Assembly: GCA_017431165.1 (NCBI GenBank)
Contig: JAFRLO010000007.1
Location: 1-45,022, forward strand
From: Eggerthellaceae bacterium
Lineage (GTDB): Bacteria > Actinomycetota > Coriobacteriia > Coriobacteriales > Eggerthellaceae
Direction of reading: 5' to 3'
DNA: 45,022 bases
Positions 34,795 to 43,194 of this stretch are shown here, piece by piece. Within the stretch, counting starts at the first letter, position 1. Each line of letters starts with the position of its first letter. The position numbers and the translations under genes are program-made. The notes under the pieces were generated by a model. That model ran no database searches, was not told where the DNA came from, and saw only the letters and a program-made list of their open reading frames with translations.

Positions 34795-34986
34795 TTACAT
34801 CACCCCCGTCGAGAGCGTAGCGAACTCGACGATGGCGATGGATATCACCATAATGACGCCCGCGACGATCCAGTCAATCTTCTTCATACGTGTGGGGAAC
34901 TCATATCCCGGTTCTTGCATGATTGCAAGACGTTTGCTGACCTCGGCCTCGAGTTCAGCTTCAAAATCCATTTCTTCAGTAGACAC
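34795..34986 (-). CDS. 63-residue one-helix membrane protein, predicted NCS1 permease partner
   Basis: A GTG at 34986 has a perfect AAGGAGG 7 nt upstream; a GTG two codons earlier would touch that site. The protein has an acidic helical N-terminus (TEEMDFEAELEAEVSKRLAI), a PGYEFPTRMKKIDW linker with positive charges, and one membrane helix IVAGVIMVISIAIVEFATL. It is not a recognised family. The layout resembles small accessory membrane subunits of sodium:solute symporters (DUF485/DUF997 types), but those go with SSS permeases. It is 2 nt upstream of the permease and evidently coupled to it. Confidence 0.7.
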   Translation of the reverse strand: MSTEEMDFEAELEAEVSKRLAIMQEPGYEFPTRMKKIDWIVAGVIMVISIAIVEFATLSTGVM

Positions 34987-35000
34987 TTCCACTCCTCCTT

Positions 35001-35047
35001 AAATATTGAGTGTTCAATATTTTAACAGTTTTCATTTTTTTGAACAC
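35001..35047 (-). promoter_or_regulatory. overlapping inverted repeats at the NCS1 operon promoter
   Basis: AAATATTGA (35001-35009) and TCAATATTT (35014-35022) form a perfect 9-bp repeat just upstream of the ribosome site. GTGTTCAA (35010-35017) and TTGAACAC (35040-35047) form a second perfect repeat that shares its left half with the first. A TAAAAT-like -10 lies between. The rest of the 34987-35190 gap shows nothing else. Confidence 0.55.
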
Positions 35048-35190
35048 CCACATTAAGGAATGGCTCACTAACGCGTGTGAACGGACGTTTTTCGCGTGTA
35101 AATATGCCCTTTTATGAAGAGCGTATGAAAACAGAGCTATGCCCGCGATGCCACGTCGCAGGAAAAAACGATATGGGACCGATGTATGGA

Positions 35191-36372
35191 TTACTCGAGG
35201 GACTCGCCCCATACGCTGGCAAGCTCGCTTGCGCTGTGAGCATCGCTTGTGGTGATGAAACGCGCACCGCGCTCACGCAGATACTCGTAAATCGCAGGAG
35301 CTGGGTACGGCACGCTTCGCCAACCGCTTGAACGCCCATGCTGGTTGATCTCGAATGCTGCACCTGTAGCAAGGAGCGTATCGCATGCCTTTTGCCATGC
35401 TCGAACATAGCGCGGGTCGTTCTCATCGAAATAGCGGTTGCCCTCATTGTATTTAGAGAATAGATCGACATGCCCGATGATGTCGGCACCCGTGCGCTTG
35501 ATAACATCGGAGACGGTTTCGTAGTAGGCTTCCGCGAACGCAAGGTAATCGCCATCGAAGCACGCGTACGCAGCCCTCACGAACAAGTCCTCAGTCTCGT
35601 CCACCGAAACGTAGCAGTGTTTGCCATCGCGGCTAACATGCCCACCCGATGCTTGCGCGTACTCGACCGGAACCTCCACGTAGTGCGCAGAGCCGATCAA
35701 ATAATCGAAACCCGAAGGCGCGGGCTCGCTGAACATATCCTGCTCCATGCCGCACAGGATAGTGATGCGGTCTTTGTAGATCGAGGCAAGACGGCGCAAC
35801 TCCGCCTGATAGGCGGCCGCCGCGTTTTCCGCCATGCAGTATTCCGTGTCGAAGTCCGTGAACGAGTGGTCGGTGATGCCGATGGCAACAAGACCCAGCC
35901 GTATCGCCTCATCGACCATCTCTTCAGGTGATGCTTCCCCATCGCTTACGGTCGTATGCATATGCAAATCGAATTGCCCAGTCGCGTCCTCGAGAATATC
36001 GGCAAGTTTGACAGTTCGCGCCTCGTCAAAGGCCGCATCGTCGCATGACGGCATCTCGATCGGATCGGTGAAGCAACTTACCGTTCCCTTGTGGCATGCC
36101 GGACCATCGGGATGCACTTCTACAAGCAACGTATCGCAGTCGCAATCTGCCGTAATGGATACGACATGCATGAAGTTCCCGCTTGTCATGCCCTTGGTCC
36201 AGAGTTCTTGACGGCTCCTGCTCCAAAACGTCGCCAGACCCGTATTCAGGGTTATTGACAGGCTCTCGGCATTCATCCATGCCACCATGAGGACTTGACG
36301 CGTGTCGCAATCGATAAGTACGGCGGGAACGAGGCCCTTGTCGTCGTATTTGATGTCATCGATCGTTGCCAT
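35191..36372 (-). CDS. fused HisI - PHP histidinol-phosphatase
   Basis: A 393-residue two-domain protein. Residues 1-110 are phosphoribosyl-AMP cyclohydrolase: [26 protein letters not shown], and the metal ligands in ADCDCDT (D76-D80) plus C93 and C100 in [11 protein letters not shown]. Residues 134-393 are a PHP-type phosphatase: [22 protein letters not shown] (H137, H139), ITDHS (D168, H169), GMEQD (E210), GSAHY (H230), GHVDLF (H301) and TSDAH (D377, H379), as in HisJ/HisK. It should perform steps 3 and 8 of histidine synthesis. Both active sites look complete. It is last in the his operon, 41 nt after hisF. HisE is not fused or nearby. Confidence 0.9.
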   Translation of the reverse strand: MATIDDIKYDDKGLVPAVLIDCDTRQVLMVAWMNAESLSITLNTGLATFWSRSRQELWTKGMTSGNFMHVVSITADCDCDTLLVEVHPDGPACHKGTVSCFTDPIEMPSCDDAAFDEARTVKLADILEDATGQFDLHMHTTVSDGEASPEEMVDEAIRLGLVAIGITDHSFTDFDTEYCMAENAAAAYQAELRRLASIYKDRITILCGMEQDMFSEPAPSGFDYLIGSAHYVEVPVEYAQASGGHVSRDGKHCYVSVDETEDLFVRAAYACFDGDYLAFAEAYYETVSDVIKRTGADIIGHVDLFSKYNEGNRYFDENDPRYVRAWQKACDTLLATGAAFEINQHGRSSGWRSVPYPAPAIYEYLRERGARFITTSDAHSASELASVWGESLE

Positions 36373-36413
36373 TGCTCACCTTTTCTTTTAGGGACCTCAT
36401 CATACAGGTCGCG

Positions 36414-37175
36414 TTAAATCAGTCGGATCGGAATGCCCTCAGAAGCAAGCAGCCGTTTAAGATCCGAGATGCTCACTTCTCCGAAGTGGAAGATGCTTGC
36501 AGCTAATCCAGCGCTCACCTCGGGGACGCGCTCCCACAAGTCCACGAAATCCTGTGCACAACCGGCGCCGCCGCTTGCAACAACGGGCACGTTGACTAAA
36601 TCGCATACGAGCGCCAACAGCTCCAAATCGAAGCCGCCCTTCACGCCATCGGTATCGATGGAGTTGATGACAAGCTCGCCTGCTCCGCGGGAAACACCCT
36701 CGCTTATCCATTGAAGCGCATCGCGACCCGTATCGGTGCGTCCACCCGTGGAAAAAACATGGAAGCCATCGCCTACACGTGCGATGTCTGCGGAGAGGAC
36801 GACGCATTGATCCCCGTAGCGCTTCGCGGCTTCATCAATAAGGTCAGGATTTGCCAGAGCGCCCGAGTTCACGCTCACCTTGTCGGCGCCGCAGGAAAGC
36901 ACGCGCTCGAAGTCATCGACGGACTTGATGCCGCCGCCCACCGTGAGTGGGATGAACACGCTCGATGCCACCTCGGTGAGCGCGTCCGTGAATAGCGCGC
37001 GCTCCTCGAACGAGGCGATGATGTCATAGAACACGAGCTCATCGGCACCTTGCTCGTTGTAGAAGCGGGCAAGCTCCACAGGCGATGAGACATCTTGGAG
37101 GCCTTGGAAATTCGTGCCCTTGACGACGCGCCCGTGCTTCACATCCAAACACGGGATGATGCGTTTGGCTAGCAT
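36414..37175 (-). CDS. hisF: imidazole glycerol phosphate synthase, cyclase subunit
   Basis: A 253-residue barrel: MLAKRIIPCLDVKHGRVVKG with catalytic D11, LTVGGGIKSVDDFERVLSCGADKVSVNSGAL, QCVVLSADIARVGDGFHVF with the second catalytic Asp, and VVASGGAGCAQDF. With HisH it converts PRFAR and ammonia to imidazole glycerol phosphate and AICAR. GGAGG lies 7 nt before the ATG. It overlaps the hisA end by 7 nt. Confidence 0.97.
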   Translation of the reverse strand: MLAKRIIPCLDVKHGRVVKGTNFQGLQDVSSPVELARFYNEQGADELVFYDIIASFEERALFTDALTEVASSVFIPLTVGGGIKSVDDFERVLSCGADKVSVNSGALANPDLIDEAAKRYGDQCVVLSADIARVGDGFHVFSTGGRTDTGRDALQWISEGVSRGAGELVINSIDTDGVKGGFDLELLALVCDLVNVPVVASGGAGCAQDFVDLWERVPEVSAGLAASIFHFGEVSISDLKRLLASEGIPIRLI

Positions 37176-37900
37176 GATGGCACCTCCCCCTTTGCGACCT
37201 CGATGGCCTCTTTAAGGTCGATGTATCCCTCGTAGTAGGCCTTACCCACGATAGCGGCATACAGCCCCATATCGCGTAAGGCCTCGATGTCGGCAATAGA
37301 CGACACGCCTCCTGATGCGACGATATCCATGTTGAAGCTTTCCGCGAGATGCGCATATAGTTCGCGATTCGCGCCAGCGAGCATGCCATCCTTGGAGATG
37401 TCGGTGCAAATGATCGTGCGCACGCCAAGCTCTTCGAGACTGGCGCAGAACGCATCAGCGGCAAGACCCGAGCTCTCCGTCCAGCCCTTGATGGCGACCA
37501 TGCCATCAAGCAGATCGACGCCGACCGCAATCTTCTCGCCATACGTAGAGACTGCCTCGCGCAAAAACGCAGGGTCTTTAACCGCTGCCGTGCCTAGGAT
37601 CACTCGGCCTACACCAGCATTCAGATAAGCTTCGATGACTTCCCTGGAACGGATGCCTCCGCCCACCTCCGTAAACAAACCCGACTCTTGAGCGATAGCT
37701 CGTATCGTATCCAGATTCGGAGTATCACCGCTCTTGGCGCCTTCCAAATCGACCATGTGCAAGCACGTTGCGCCTGCATCCGCAAACGCACGGGCGAACT
37801 CGACGGGATTCTCGCTATAGATGGTCTTTTGCGCGTAATCACCTTTGATAAGGCGCACCGCGCATCCATCGATGATATCGATTGCCGGGAAGATCAGCAT
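37169..37900 (-). CDS. hisA: ProFAR isomerase
   Basis: A 243-residue barrel: MLIFPAIDIIDGCAVRLIKGDY with D8, LHMVDLEGAKSG, EVGGGIRSREVIEAYLNAGVGRVILGTAAV, IICTDISKDGMLAGANRELY with the second catalytic Asp, VVASGGVSSIADI-like IVASGGVSS. It opens the ring of ProFAR to PRFAR. AAGGAGG lies upstream; the longer in-frame extension runs into hisH. Overlaps with hisH (7 nt) and hisF (7 nt) show tight coupling. The sequence is HisA, not the actinobacterial dual-function PriA, as far as motifs can tell. Confidence 0.95.
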   Translation of the reverse strand: MLIFPAIDIIDGCAVRLIKGDYAQKTIYSENPVEFARAFADAGATCLHMVDLEGAKSGDTPNLDTIRAIAQESGLFTEVGGGIRSREVIEAYLNAGVGRVILGTAAVKDPAFLREAVSTYGEKIAVGVDLLDGMVAIKGWTESSGLAADAFCASLEELGVRTIICTDISKDGMLAGANRELYAHLAESFNMDIVASGGVSSIADIEALRDMGLYAAIVGKAYYEGYIDLKEAIEVAKGEVPSC

Positions 37901-38565
37901 GCGCTTTCCGCCTCCTTTATAAGATTGCAGAACGCGGTCAGAATCTGTAGGCCCACTTTGCCGCTCTTCTCCGGATGGAACTGGCAACCGAAGACGTTAT
38001 CCTTCTGCACCGCAGCCGTAACGGGCACATCGTAATCGGCCACGGCAATCGTGTTTGCCGCGCATTCAGTCGCATAAAACGAGTGCACGAAATACACGTA
38101 GGCGCCCTCGCCCACTTCGGCGAGCAAAGACCCGCCAGATTGCCCGAGGCCGTCTTTGCACGCATCTTCGCCGCTTGTAAGATGCAGCGCATTCCAACCG
38201 ATGTGCGGTACGAGCGTTTCGGGGTTAACGACCTCTTTTAATGAGCGCACCTCGCCCGGGATAAGGCCCAATCCCTGATGCTCACCGTATTCGTAGCTTT
38301 TATCGAACAGCATCTGCATGCCAAGGCATATGCCAAGCAAAGGCTTTCCGCTTTCGGCAATCTCGATGACGACTTTATCGAGTTCGGTCTTCCGCAAGGC
38401 ATCGATTGCATCGCCGAATGCGCCCACTCCGGGCAATACGACCGCATCGGCAGCACGCAAGATGTCAGGATCGCTTGTAACGCATACGTTTTGGCCTATG
38501 GCTGAGAACGAGCACCTAAGCGAGTACAGGTTCCCAACCCCGTAATCGACGATGGCGACGTTCAT
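37894..38565 (-). CDS. hisH: imidazole glycerol phosphate synthase, glutaminase subunit
   Basis: A 223-residue class I glutamine amidotransferase: VAIVDYGVGNLYSL, VVLPGVGAFGDAIDAL, the nucleophile in GKPLLGICLGMQMLF, HIGWNALHL, YFVHSFY and the GCQFHPEKS His/Glu pair. It frees ammonia from glutamine for HisF. An extra 15-20 residue segment (TSGEDACKDGLGQSGGSLL) precedes the YVYFVHSFYA block. It starts within the hisB stop (TAATG). Confidence 0.96.
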   Translation of the reverse strand: MNVAIVDYGVGNLYSLRCSFSAIGQNVCVTSDPDILRAADAVVLPGVGAFGDAIDALRKTELDKVVIEIAESGKPLLGICLGMQMLFDKSYEYGEHQGLGLIPGEVRSLKEVVNPETLVPHIGWNALHLTSGEDACKDGLGQSGGSLLAEVGEGAYVYFVHSFYATECAANTIAVADYDVPVTAAVQKDNVFGCQFHPEKSGKVGLQILTAFCNLIKEAESAC

Positions 38566-39239
38566 TACAGGCTTCCCTTCGACGAGGGCACGACACCAGC
38601 TGCTTGCGCTTCTTTGTCAACAGCAACAGCCTGGCGCAGGGCACGTGCGATGCACTTGAACGCACATTCGATGATGTGATGCGAGTTCGTTCCCGCCAAC
38701 TGTTGGATGTGCAGCGTGATGTTCGCATTGCGCACAAAACCCAACCAGAACTCCTCCACCAGCTCGGTATCGAAAGTACCGACCTTCTCCGTGGGGATGA
38801 ACAGCCCATACGCTAACAGATCGCGACCCGAGATATCGACCGCAGACAAGATGACTGGTTCTTCCTCGCCACCTTCCGCTTGATCTTCTGCACGCTCAAC
38901 GGCTTCGCGGATGGCAACTTCGCTCATGCAGAGCGCCTCATCCATCGGGAGCACCATGAAACCATAGCGCGCGATGCCCGCCTTGTCGCCGATTGCCTTG
39001 GCAAAAGCCTGGCCTAAGCAGATGGCGATGTCTTCGGTCGAGTGGTGATCATCCACATAGGTATCGCCTGTGCATTTCACGTCCAAATCGAAATTGCCGT
39101 GCACACAGAGAAGCGTCAGCATGTGGTCGAGAAAACCGATTCCTGTGTCGATGCTCGCTTTCCCCGAACCATCGAGGTTGAGCGTAAGCGCCACATCGGT
39201 CTCGGCGGTAATGCGGCGGATGTCAGTGATTCGATTCAC
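38565..39239 (-). CDS. hisB: imidazoleglycerol-phosphate dehydratase with acidic insertion
   Basis: A 224-residue HisB: GIGFLDHMLTLLCVHGNFDLDVKC (33-56), DDHHSTEDIAICLG (63-76), PMDEAL (98-103), AVDISGRDLL (133-142), EFWLGFVRNANITLHIQQLAGTNSHHIIECAFKCIARAL (163-201). The metal-binding histidines and acidic residues are in place. Between DEAL and VDISGR, normally 4-5 residues apart, there are about 26 extra residues, mostly Glu/Ala/Gly (about 105-131). GTG start at 39239 with AAGGAG 7 nt upstream. It dehydrates IGP to imidazoleacetol phosphate. Confidence 0.94.
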   Translation of the reverse strand: MNRITDIRRITAETDVALTLNLDGSGKASIDTGIGFLDHMLTLLCVHGNFDLDVKCTGDTYVDDHHSTEDIAICLGQAFAKAIGDKAGIARYGFMVLPMDEALCMSEVAIREAVERAEDQAEGGEEEPVILSAVDISGRDLLAYGLFIPTEKVGTFDTELVEEFWLGFVRNANITLHIQQLAGTNSHHIIECAFKCIARALRQAVAVDKEAQAAGVVPSSKGSL

Positions 39240-39259
39240 GGAACAACTCCTTCCTTGGC

Positions 39260-40318
39260 CTAGCCAAGCAATTCTTTCAACGTGTCGAGCAGTGTCTGCA
39301 TCTGCTCGGGCGTCCCTATCGATATGCGATTGTAATCGCAGATTCTCTCATTGTCGAAGTGGCGTACCAGAATTCCCCGCTCTTTAAGCGCATGGTAGAG
39401 CTCCCCTCCTGCCATCTTCGGCGTACGAGCAAACACGAAGTTAGCGTATGAATCGGGCATCTCGAAGCCTAGAGTCTTAAGCCCGTCCACCGTGAATGCG
39501 CGGGTCTCTTCGATAGCGGTGCAGTTATCGCGAAACGCATCATCATCCGCAAGCGAACCCAAGCCGTACGCGACGGTCGCGTTATTCACGTTATAGGGAT
39601 TGATTGAATTACGTAGCGTATTCAAATCGGCAATGAGCTCAGTGCAACCAATGGCGAAACCTAAGCGGGCCCCTGCCAAGGACCGACTCTTCGAAAACGT
39701 ACGCGTAACTAAAAGGTTATCGTATTTCCTGATGAGCGGCACTACTGTCTCTCCCCCGAAATCTATGTACGCCTCATCGATGACGACAACGTTTTCGGGA
39801 TTGGACTCTATGATGCGCTCAATGTCGGAAACGCCCAAGAGCACGCCCGTTGGCGCATTCGGATTAGCGATGAATATGGTTCCCTTCGCATCAAGGTAAT
39901 CTTCGGGATTGATTTGAAGATCGTCGGTCAAGGGAATCGTTTCATACGGGATGCGGCACATGTCCGCGAACACGGGATAGAAACCATACGTGATATCGGC
40001 GAACACTGCTGGCGTCTTTTCATCGCAGAATGCCGAAAACGCTAGGTACAGCGCCTCATCAGAGCCGTTTACAGCCATCACCTCGTCAGCAGAAACACCG
40101 ATAGACTCTGCGAACGCACGGCGAAGCTCGCCGTATTCCGGATCGGGATAGAGCTGTAAGGGGCGAAGCGATGCGAACGCGTACGCCAAGGCTGCTTTTG
40201 AAAGCCTAAAAGGCGATTCGTTGGTATTGAGCTTGATATAGCGCTCTATGTCGACGGGCTGCTCGCCGGGAACGTAAGGCGTAAGGTTCGCCCGTGTTTG
40301 ACTCAAGTACTTCGACAT
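39260..40318 (-). CDS. hisC: histidinol-phosphate aminotransferase
   Basis: A 352-residue PLP enzyme: YIKLNTNESPF, YPDPEYGELRRAFAESIGV, NGSDEALYLAF, IANPNAPTGVLL, VVIDEAYIDFGG and the lysine segment RTFSKSRSLAGARLGFAIG. It converts imidazoleacetol phosphate to histidinol phosphate with glutamate as donor. ATG 40318 has AAGGAG 5 nt upstream; the GTG two codons earlier is blocked by that site. It starts 2 nt after the hisD stop. The stop codon is TAG. Confidence 0.95.
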   Translation of the reverse strand: MSKYLSQTRANLTPYVPGEQPVDIERYIKLNTNESPFRLSKAALAYAFASLRPLQLYPDPEYGELRRAFAESIGVSADEVMAVNGSDEALYLAFSAFCDEKTPAVFADITYGFYPVFADMCRIPYETIPLTDDLQINPEDYLDAKGTIFIANPNAPTGVLLGVSDIERIIESNPENVVVIDEAYIDFGGETVVPLIRKYDNLLVTRTFSKSRSLAGARLGFAIGCTELIADLNTLRNSINPYNVNNATVAYGLGSLADDDAFRDNCTAIEETRAFTVDGLKTLGFEMPDSYANFVFARTPKMAGGELYHALKERGILVRHFDNERICDYNRISIGTPEQMQTLLDTLKELLG

Positions 40319-40320
40319 GC

Positions 40321-41604
40321 TCACTCCTTAACACCGTGCGTGCGGATCAGCGCACTTGCGGCGTGACCGGTAAGTCCTTCTTTGTTCGCGAAGAGTGCGA
40401 TGCCCTCCGCAACATCGGCCAGCGCATCTTTCGTGTAGTAAATGAACTGGGATTTCTTAATGTAATCATCGACGCTCAAAGGACTCGAGAAACGCGCTGT
40501 CCCGCTCGTTGGCAGCGTGTGGTTCGGTCCTGCGAAGTAGTCGCCAAGCGCCTCGGGGCAATTGCGGCCCAAAAAGATGCTTCCCGCGTTCTTCACGGCA
40601 TCAAGCCACTCGAATGGATCCTCTACGCACAATTCCAAATGCTCGGGAGCGATTTGGTTCGCGATATCGATGGCACTTGCCAAGTCGTCCGCAACGATGA
40701 TCTTGCCATTGTTCTCGATGGAAGCGCGGGCGATCTCCTCACGAGCGAGAAACGGCAATTGCTCCTCAATCTGCGCTTGCACAGCTTTCGCGAGCTCTGC
40801 GGAATCGGTAACAAGCACGGCGCTCGCCATCTTATCATGCTCAGCTTGGCTTAAAAGGTCGGCTGCAACATGGGCAGGGTCCATCTGCCCATCAGCAACC
40901 ACAAGGATCTCGGAGGGGCCTGCGATCATATCGATTGATACGACACCGAACACTTGGCGCTTCGCCTCGGCAACGAAGGCATTACCGGGACCGACGATCT
41001 TATCGACACGGGGAACGGTTTCAGTACCGTATGCGAGCGCGGCGATGGCCTGCGCCCCGCCGACCTTATAAATCTCATCGATGCCCGCCTCGTTCGCAGC
41101 TGCAAGAATTGCAGGATTGACCTTCCCATCCTTACCAGGAGGTGTGGTCATCACGACACGAGGGCAGCCGGCAATCTTTGCCGGAATCGCATCCATGAGC
41201 ACGGTTGAGGGATATGCCGCTGTACCACCGGGAACATAAAGGCCAACACGCTCAATCGGCATGATCTTTTGCCCGATGACGATGCCGCCTTCCTTTTCGA
41301 GCTTAAAGCCCTCGCGTACCTGTGCCGCATGAAAAGTGCGGATGTTCTCTGCAGCTGCATGCAGTACCTCTAAGAACTCGGGATCGACAGACAAAAGCGC
41401 TTCACCGATCTCCTCAGGCGATACCCGCAAATCACTAAGCGCGACTTTATCGAAGCGCTCCGTGTATTCGTAAAGCGCATCGTCACCGCGCTCGCGCACG
41501 GTTTCGATGATGTCGGTGACGATATCGGTCACGCTTGCAGTAGTCTCATTTCGAGCAAAGATCTCCTCGAAAGACACCTCTCCGCATTTGAGGATACGGA
41601 TCAT
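40321..41604 (-). CDS. hisD: histidinol dehydrogenase
   Basis: A 427-residue enzyme: ERVGLYVPGGTAAYPSTVLM, YKVGGAQAIAALAYGTETVP, DKIVGPGNAFVAEAKRQVFG, IDMIAGPSEILVVADG, LSQAEHDKMASAVLV (Zn and substrate residues), APEHLELC and GPNHTLPTSGTARFSSPLSV. It oxidises histidinol to histidine in two NAD-dependent steps. ATG 41604 has AGGA 7 nt upstream; the 10-residue upstream extension is basic and not conserved-looking. It follows hisG by 4 nt. Confidence 0.97.
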   Translation of the reverse strand: MIRILKCGEVSFEEIFARNETTASVTDIVTDIIETVRERGDDALYEYTERFDKVALSDLRVSPEEIGEALLSVDPEFLEVLHAAAENIRTFHAAQVREGFKLEKEGGIVIGQKIMPIERVGLYVPGGTAAYPSTVLMDAIPAKIAGCPRVVMTTPPGKDGKVNPAILAAANEAGIDEIYKVGGAQAIAALAYGTETVPRVDKIVGPGNAFVAEAKRQVFGVVSIDMIAGPSEILVVADGQMDPAHVAADLLSQAEHDKMASAVLVTDSAELAKAVQAQIEEQLPFLAREEIARASIENNGKIIVADDLASAIDIANQIAPEHLELCVEDPFEWLDAVKNAGSIFLGRNCPEALGDYFAGPNHTLPTSGTARFSSPLSVDDYIKKSQFIYYTKDALADVAEGIALFANKEGLTGHAASALIRTHGVKE

Positions 41605-41608
41605 CTCT

Positions 41609-42235
41609 TTATCCTTTCTGCATCGTGAGCGCACCGATGAGTTTTAGAATGCGTTCGCGTTTGAATTCGTAATTCGCTTTGTTAGCGATCAGCCGGGCGC
41701 TGATCGGCTCTACATCCTCGATGACCTCGAGGCCATTCTCTTTAAGCGTCTGACCTGTTTGCACGATATCGACGATAACATCGGAGAGACCCAATACCGG
41801 TGCGAGCTCGATGGAACCGTTGAGCTTGATGATATCGATATCGCGTCCAATCGACTCATAATACGCACGCGTGCAATTGACGTATTTGGTCGCCACACGC
41901 AACACCGAACGACCATCGTCGGAAAAACCCTTGCGGGCGGCAACGGCGAGCTTGCAGTTACCGATGTCGAGATCCATGAGCTCGTAGACATCGGGCGATT
42001 GCTCCATCAGGCAATCCTTGCCGACGATGCCGACATCAGCGGCACCGCGCTCGACATAGACGCCTACATCAGCAGGCTTCGCCCAGAAATAGCGAATGCC
42101 AAGCTTATCGTTCTCGAAGATAAGCTTTCTGCTATCCTCCTCGAGGCCTTCGCAGGCATAGCCTGCCGAAGCGAGAATGGCATATGCCTCATCACCAAGA
42201 CGGCCTTTGGGTAGCGCGATATTAAGCATCTGCAT
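41609..42235 (-). CDS. hisG: ATP phosphoribosyltransferase, short catalytic form
   Basis: A 208-residue HisG-S: LNIALPKGRLGDEAYAILASAG, YFWAKPADVGVYVERGAADVGIVGKDCLME, LDIGNCKLAVAARKG, VATKYVNCTRAYYES and LSDVIVDIVQTGQTLKENGLEV. It joins ATP and PRPP in the first, feedback-controlled step. The regulatory C-terminal domain of long HisG is absent, so HisZ is needed for activity and feedback in this form. ATG 42235 has AAGGAGG 6 nt upstream and lies within the hisZ 3' end, overlapping it by 14 nt. The upstream hisZ carries a stop codon. Confidence 0.94.
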   Translation of the reverse strand: MQMLNIALPKGRLGDEAYAILASAGYACEGLEEDSRKLIFENDKLGIRYFWAKPADVGVYVERGAADVGIVGKDCLMEQSPDVYELMDLDIGNCKLAVAARKGFSDDGRSVLRVATKYVNCTRAYYESIGRDIDIIKLNGSIELAPVLGLSDVIVDIVQTGQTLKENGLEVIEDVEPISARLIANKANYEFKRERILKLIGALTMQKG

Positions 42236-43163
42236 TAGAAGCCTCCTTCGCAAAGCTACCGAGCGCGTCCACAGACACTGCGAATCCGACTGCATTGCCA
42301 GACTTACCCAGCTTGCGCATGAGTTTGTCATACTGGCCACCTGAGAGCACCTCTGTCGGAACACCGAGCACATAGCCTTGGAAAACGATGCCGTTGTAAT
42401 AGGACGTATCGTTCATAAGCGAGAAATCGAAGCGCAGTGTTTCTAAGATGCCTTCGGCATCGAAAGCGTCGATGATAGCTTTGATGATGCTGATGGCTTT
42501 CCCGTCAAAAGCCTAGGCTTCGAGCCATGCAGGAAGGTCGGCGGTAAAACCGTCGTAGTTGAGAAGCGAAAGCAGATCGCTAACCTCATCAGAGGGGATA
42601 TCGCAGCTTGCGCACAAACGCTCGAGCTCATGATAGTTCTTACGAGCGATGAACCCATAGATTGCCTGTTGGTCAACCGAAGGGAGATTCCAAGACTCAA
42701 CGATGCTAGACACGAGATCAAGATATGTAACGATAAGCTTATTATCAGAGGAAATACAGGCAAGGCTTGATGCAGCAAGAAGAAGCACATCGATGACGCA
42801 TTGCTGATCAACGGCGCCAAGGCATTCAATTCCCGACTGCATGAGTTCCTTGAAAGCTCCCGTGCCCTGGGAGACACGGTAAACATTCTCGTCGTAGCAA
42901 ATTTTTGCAAGCTCATCAGGGTTGAACCGACAGTTCCTAACAAGCGAAAGAGTGACATCGGGCTTTAATGCCATAAGTTTGCCATTTGTATCAGTAAACG
43001 AAATGACATTATCCGAGATGAGGAATTCCTTATTCGTTGCGTACAGGTCATACGGCTCGAATTTGCTCATCTTATAACGCTTGTACCCTTTTGAACGGTA
43101 CAAAGCACGAAGGGAGAACACTAAACTCTCTTCGTAGCTCATTAATGAATCATCGATATACAC
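42222..43163 (-). pseudogene. hisZ: ATP phosphoribosyltransferase regulatory subunit HisZ with in-frame TAG
   Basis: A HisRS-like frame broken only by one TAG at 42513-42515. The part before it has YKRYKMSKFEPYDLY, FTDTNGKLMALKPDVTLSLVRNC and YDENVYRVSQGTGAFKELMQSGIECLG, the class II synthetase-like core. After the TAG the same frame runs on with FDFSLMNDTSYYNGIVFQGYV and VLSGGQYDKLMRKLGKSGNAVGFAVSVD, the family C-terminus. No frameshift is needed. The natural start is GTG 43163 with AAAGGAG 6 nt upstream. TAG ends other genes here (putP, hisC, truA), so wholesale recoding is unlikely. It may be a nonsense mutation, an assembly error or read-through. Base composition looks AT-richer than the rest of the operon. 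Confidence 0.82.
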
Positions 43164-43194
43164 GAAGTGCTCCTTTGCATGCATTGCCGTGCGT

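Noticed and set aside
35077-35331. 84-codon plus-strand frame containing CPRCH
   Set aside because: The Cys pair looked zinc-ribbon-like, but most of the frame is antisense to the hisI/hisJ fusion and there is no ribosome site.
42513-42515. Pyrrolysine insertion at the hisZ TAG
   Set aside because: TAG ends other genes here, HisZ has no known Pyl site and no pyl gene is in the window; kept only as a test in the hisZ finding.
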